Source of the DNA: Flavobacteriales bacterium
GTDB lineage: Bacteria > Bacteroidota > Bacteroidia > Flavobacteriales > Flavobacteriaceae
NCBI GenBank assembly: GCA_002705485.1
Contig: PAGT01000003.1
Span: forward strand, 1-16,800
Direction: 5' to 3'
Length of the DNA: 16,800 nt
The position numbers and the translations under genes are program-made. Positions 15,588 to 16,800 of this stretch are shown here, piece after piece (within the stretch, counting starts at the first letter, position 1; every line of letters begins with the position of its first letter). The notes beneath the pieces are model-generated. The model searched no databases, had not been told where the DNA came from, and saw only the letters and a program-made list of their open reading frames with translations.

Positions 15588-15757
15588 TAAATTTTGCTAA
15601 CAATATTGTTTTTTAAAAATTTATCTGAATCTATTTGAGATCTACTAATAAAAAAAACTTCTTTTACTAATTCTTTAATAGTCTTTAAATAATTAATTAT
15701 ATTATCTTCAAGAGAGTTGTTTTTAATAAAGTGGGCAAAGCTACAAATTTTTAGCAT
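15587..15757 (-). pseudogene. Truncated duplicate of the RgpF-like gene (N-terminal 56 residues)
   Basis: The frame starts ATG (15755-15757), encodes MLKICSFAHFIKNNSLED and ends VSKI before TAA. It aligns without a gap to the first 46 residues of the protein at 15819-16787 (MKSICIFAHFNKNNTLEE...), with 29 of 46 positions identical by hand count, and the similarity continues to residue 56. It breaks off at the point where the intact copy continues into its QNQGYDFGSW motif (61-70). The upstream DNA is also alike: both ATGs follow a TAA or TTAA directly. The stop overlaps the polymerase ATG by one base. It is a broken tandem duplicate; a retained role as a leader peptide coupling the polymerase's translation is possible but unproven. 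Confidence 0.85.
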
Positions 15758-15818
15758 TTAACTTCAATTTAAGGATCAGAGAATCAATAAATGTGTTCTC
15801 TAAATAATTTTTAAACAT

Positions 15819-16787
15819 TTAAGATTTAGACATATTTTTCTGGTGTTCAAGAATATTCTTGTAGTTAAATCCTTTTTTTATACAAAGTTTTTCAAGTTTA
15901 TTAAAACCCTCTTTCTCTAAAATTTCTTTAACTCTACTAACTTTTAAAAAAGGTGAATCAATTTTTATGGTATCTCTTAAATCAAGAAAAACAAGATTTA
16001 CATTCAATGGATCTAACATGATATTTAATAATTTAATTATATCTTGAAAGCTTCTTTTTTTTAAAAAAAGATTAGTTTTCAATTTCTCTACTTTTTCTAA
16101 ATTTGTATTATTCTTATTTTTTATTAAATTTTTCATCAAAAGGTATTTTATTGCATTCCCCAGATATTGATTGATGAATATTAATTTATATTTTAGTGAT
16201 AAAATCGAAAGTCTATAGAAAGATAATTTTATATAGGAACCCATTTTGTATTTTTGATTTATTAAAAATTTGGACAAACCAATCTCGTACTTAAGGATGT
16301 AATTAATTTTGCGATTTTTATGCTCCCAGCTATCAACCAAATCCCAAAATTTTTTGTCATTTATTGGCCTAGAATTTAAGGAGATAAAGTATGTTTGAAT
16401 ATGAAGTCCAAAAGAATAATTTCTTGTTATTCCCCAAAAATCATATTTTTTTTTATTTTGCATATAAGAAATAGTTTTTTTGAAGCTATTTTTTGATATA
16501 TAACAGCTGTCATTACATAAAATAATTTCATTAGGCAAATTTATATAGTTATTTTTTATAAAAAATAAACCCTCTTTCCAAGACCCAAAATCATATCCTT
16601 GATTTTGTTTAATGATTATTTTGCCGACAATTTTGTTTAATATAATTTCTTTTTCTGTATCAATTTCAGATGAACTTACAAAAATAACTTCATCAACTAA
16701 TTCTTTGATTGCATTAAGATAGTCAATTATGTACTCTTCAAGAGTATTATTTTTATTAAAATGTGCAAAGATACAAATACTTTTCAT
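15819..16787 (-). CDS. RgpF-like rhamnan synthesis protein (glycosyltransferase-like)
   Basis: This 322-residue protein belongs to the RgpF group, proteins acting in assembly of rhamnose-containing polysaccharides and considered glycosyltransferases. Visible signatures are ICIFAHFNKNNTLEEY (4-19) at the N-terminus, IIIKQNQGYDFGSWKEGL (57-74), EIILCNDSCYI (87-97), YDFWGITRNYSFGLHIQTYF (115-134) and KKFWDLVDSW (145-154). The C-terminal part is lysine-rich and less conserved. The 'N-D-S' and 'F-W-G-T ... H-x-Q-x-Y-F' blocks are the most diagnostic. With rmlABCD in the same locus a rhamnose-linked role is a sensible inference. The ATG at 16787 is preceded directly by TAA, and a gene upstream may end there, but only 13 bases are visible, too few to annotate. 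Confidence 0.86.
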   Translation of the reverse strand: MKSICIFAHFNKNNTLEEYIIDYLNAIKELVDEVIFVSSSEIDTEKEIILNKIVGKIIIKQNQGYDFGSWKEGLFFIKNNYINLPNEIILCNDSCYISKNSFKKTISYMQNKKKYDFWGITRNYSFGLHIQTYFISLNSRPINDKKFWDLVDSWEHKNRKINYILKYEIGLSKFLINQKYKMGSYIKLSFYRLSILSLKYKLIFINQYLGNAIKYLLMKNLIKNKNNTNLEKVEKLKTNLFLKKRSFQDIIKLLNIMLDPLNVNLVFLDLRDTIKIDSPFLKVSRVKEILEKEGFNKLEKLCIKKGFNYKNILEHQKNMSKS

Positions 16788-16800
16788 TTAGCCAAAGTGT

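Noticed and set aside
15741..15818. 25-codon minus-strand ORF whose ATG directly follows the RgpF-like stop
   Set aside because: It overlaps the start of the truncated RgpF copy in another frame and its product (rich in L, K and N) resembles random AT-rich sequence.
1..16800. CRISPR arrays, insertion sequences, integrase attachment sites, tRNA or rRNA genes
   Set aside because: No regularly spaced repeats, transposase or integrase motifs, paired terminal repeats or RNA-gene signatures were seen on either strand.

Overview
The window is very AT-rich and carries a mosaic cell-surface polysaccharide locus. It has a complete dTDP-L-rhamnose operon, many glycosyltransferases (GTs), an EpsG/Wzy-type polymerase, a RgpF-type protein, a fucosyltransferase and several unassigned genes, with little spacing inside gene blocks and few Shine-Dalgarno sites. 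Extreme AT content, tiny intergenic gaps, minute membrane ORFs and a hypervariable surface-sugar island suggest a small streamlined marine genome. High-light Prochlorococcus is my best guess; a SAR11-like organism cannot be excluded. No housekeeping or taxonomic marker gene is present, so this is inference.

Layout. 1-1600: accessory edge with a possible 29-residue membrane peptide (30-119), a minus-strand broken gene remnant (172-394), an FkbM-like methyltransferase (438-1199, minus) and a relatively GC-rich gap. 1596-4807: a fatty acid hydroxylase/sterol desaturase-family membrane enzyme (plus), an unassigned possible GT (minus) and an NAD-dependent sugar epimerase/dehydratase (plus). 4811-7672: minus-strand block of two family-2 GTs and a large unassigned GT-like protein. 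7902-13509: plus-strand block starting with a paralogue of that protein, then a GT17-family enzyme, then rmlA-rmlC-rmlD-rmlB. 13587-16787: minus-strand block, read from the right as RgpF-like protein, truncated second copy of the RgpF-like gene, EpsG-like polymerase, GT11 fucosyltransferase.

How they may work together (inference). RmlA, B, C and D turn glucose-1-phosphate into dTDP-L-rhamnose. The GT2, GT17, GT11, RgpF-like and unassigned GT-like proteins would build a repeat unit on a lipid carrier, and the EpsG-like membrane protein would polymerise it. No flippase, chain-length regulator, initiating sugar-phosphate transferase or GDP-fucose synthesis pair lies inside the window, so the locus must extend beyond it or depend on genes elsewhere. 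The methyltransferase and the epimerase would add sugar variety.

The most informative oddities are the amputated RgpF copy whose stop codon overlaps the polymerase start, the divergent full-length pair of uncharacterised GT-like paralogues (one with an in-frame stop just ahead of a TTG start), the frame-broken remnant near the left edge, and the clear base-composition contrast between the rml operon and the flanking GTs. I saw no CRISPR array, transposase, integrase, tRNA or rRNA.
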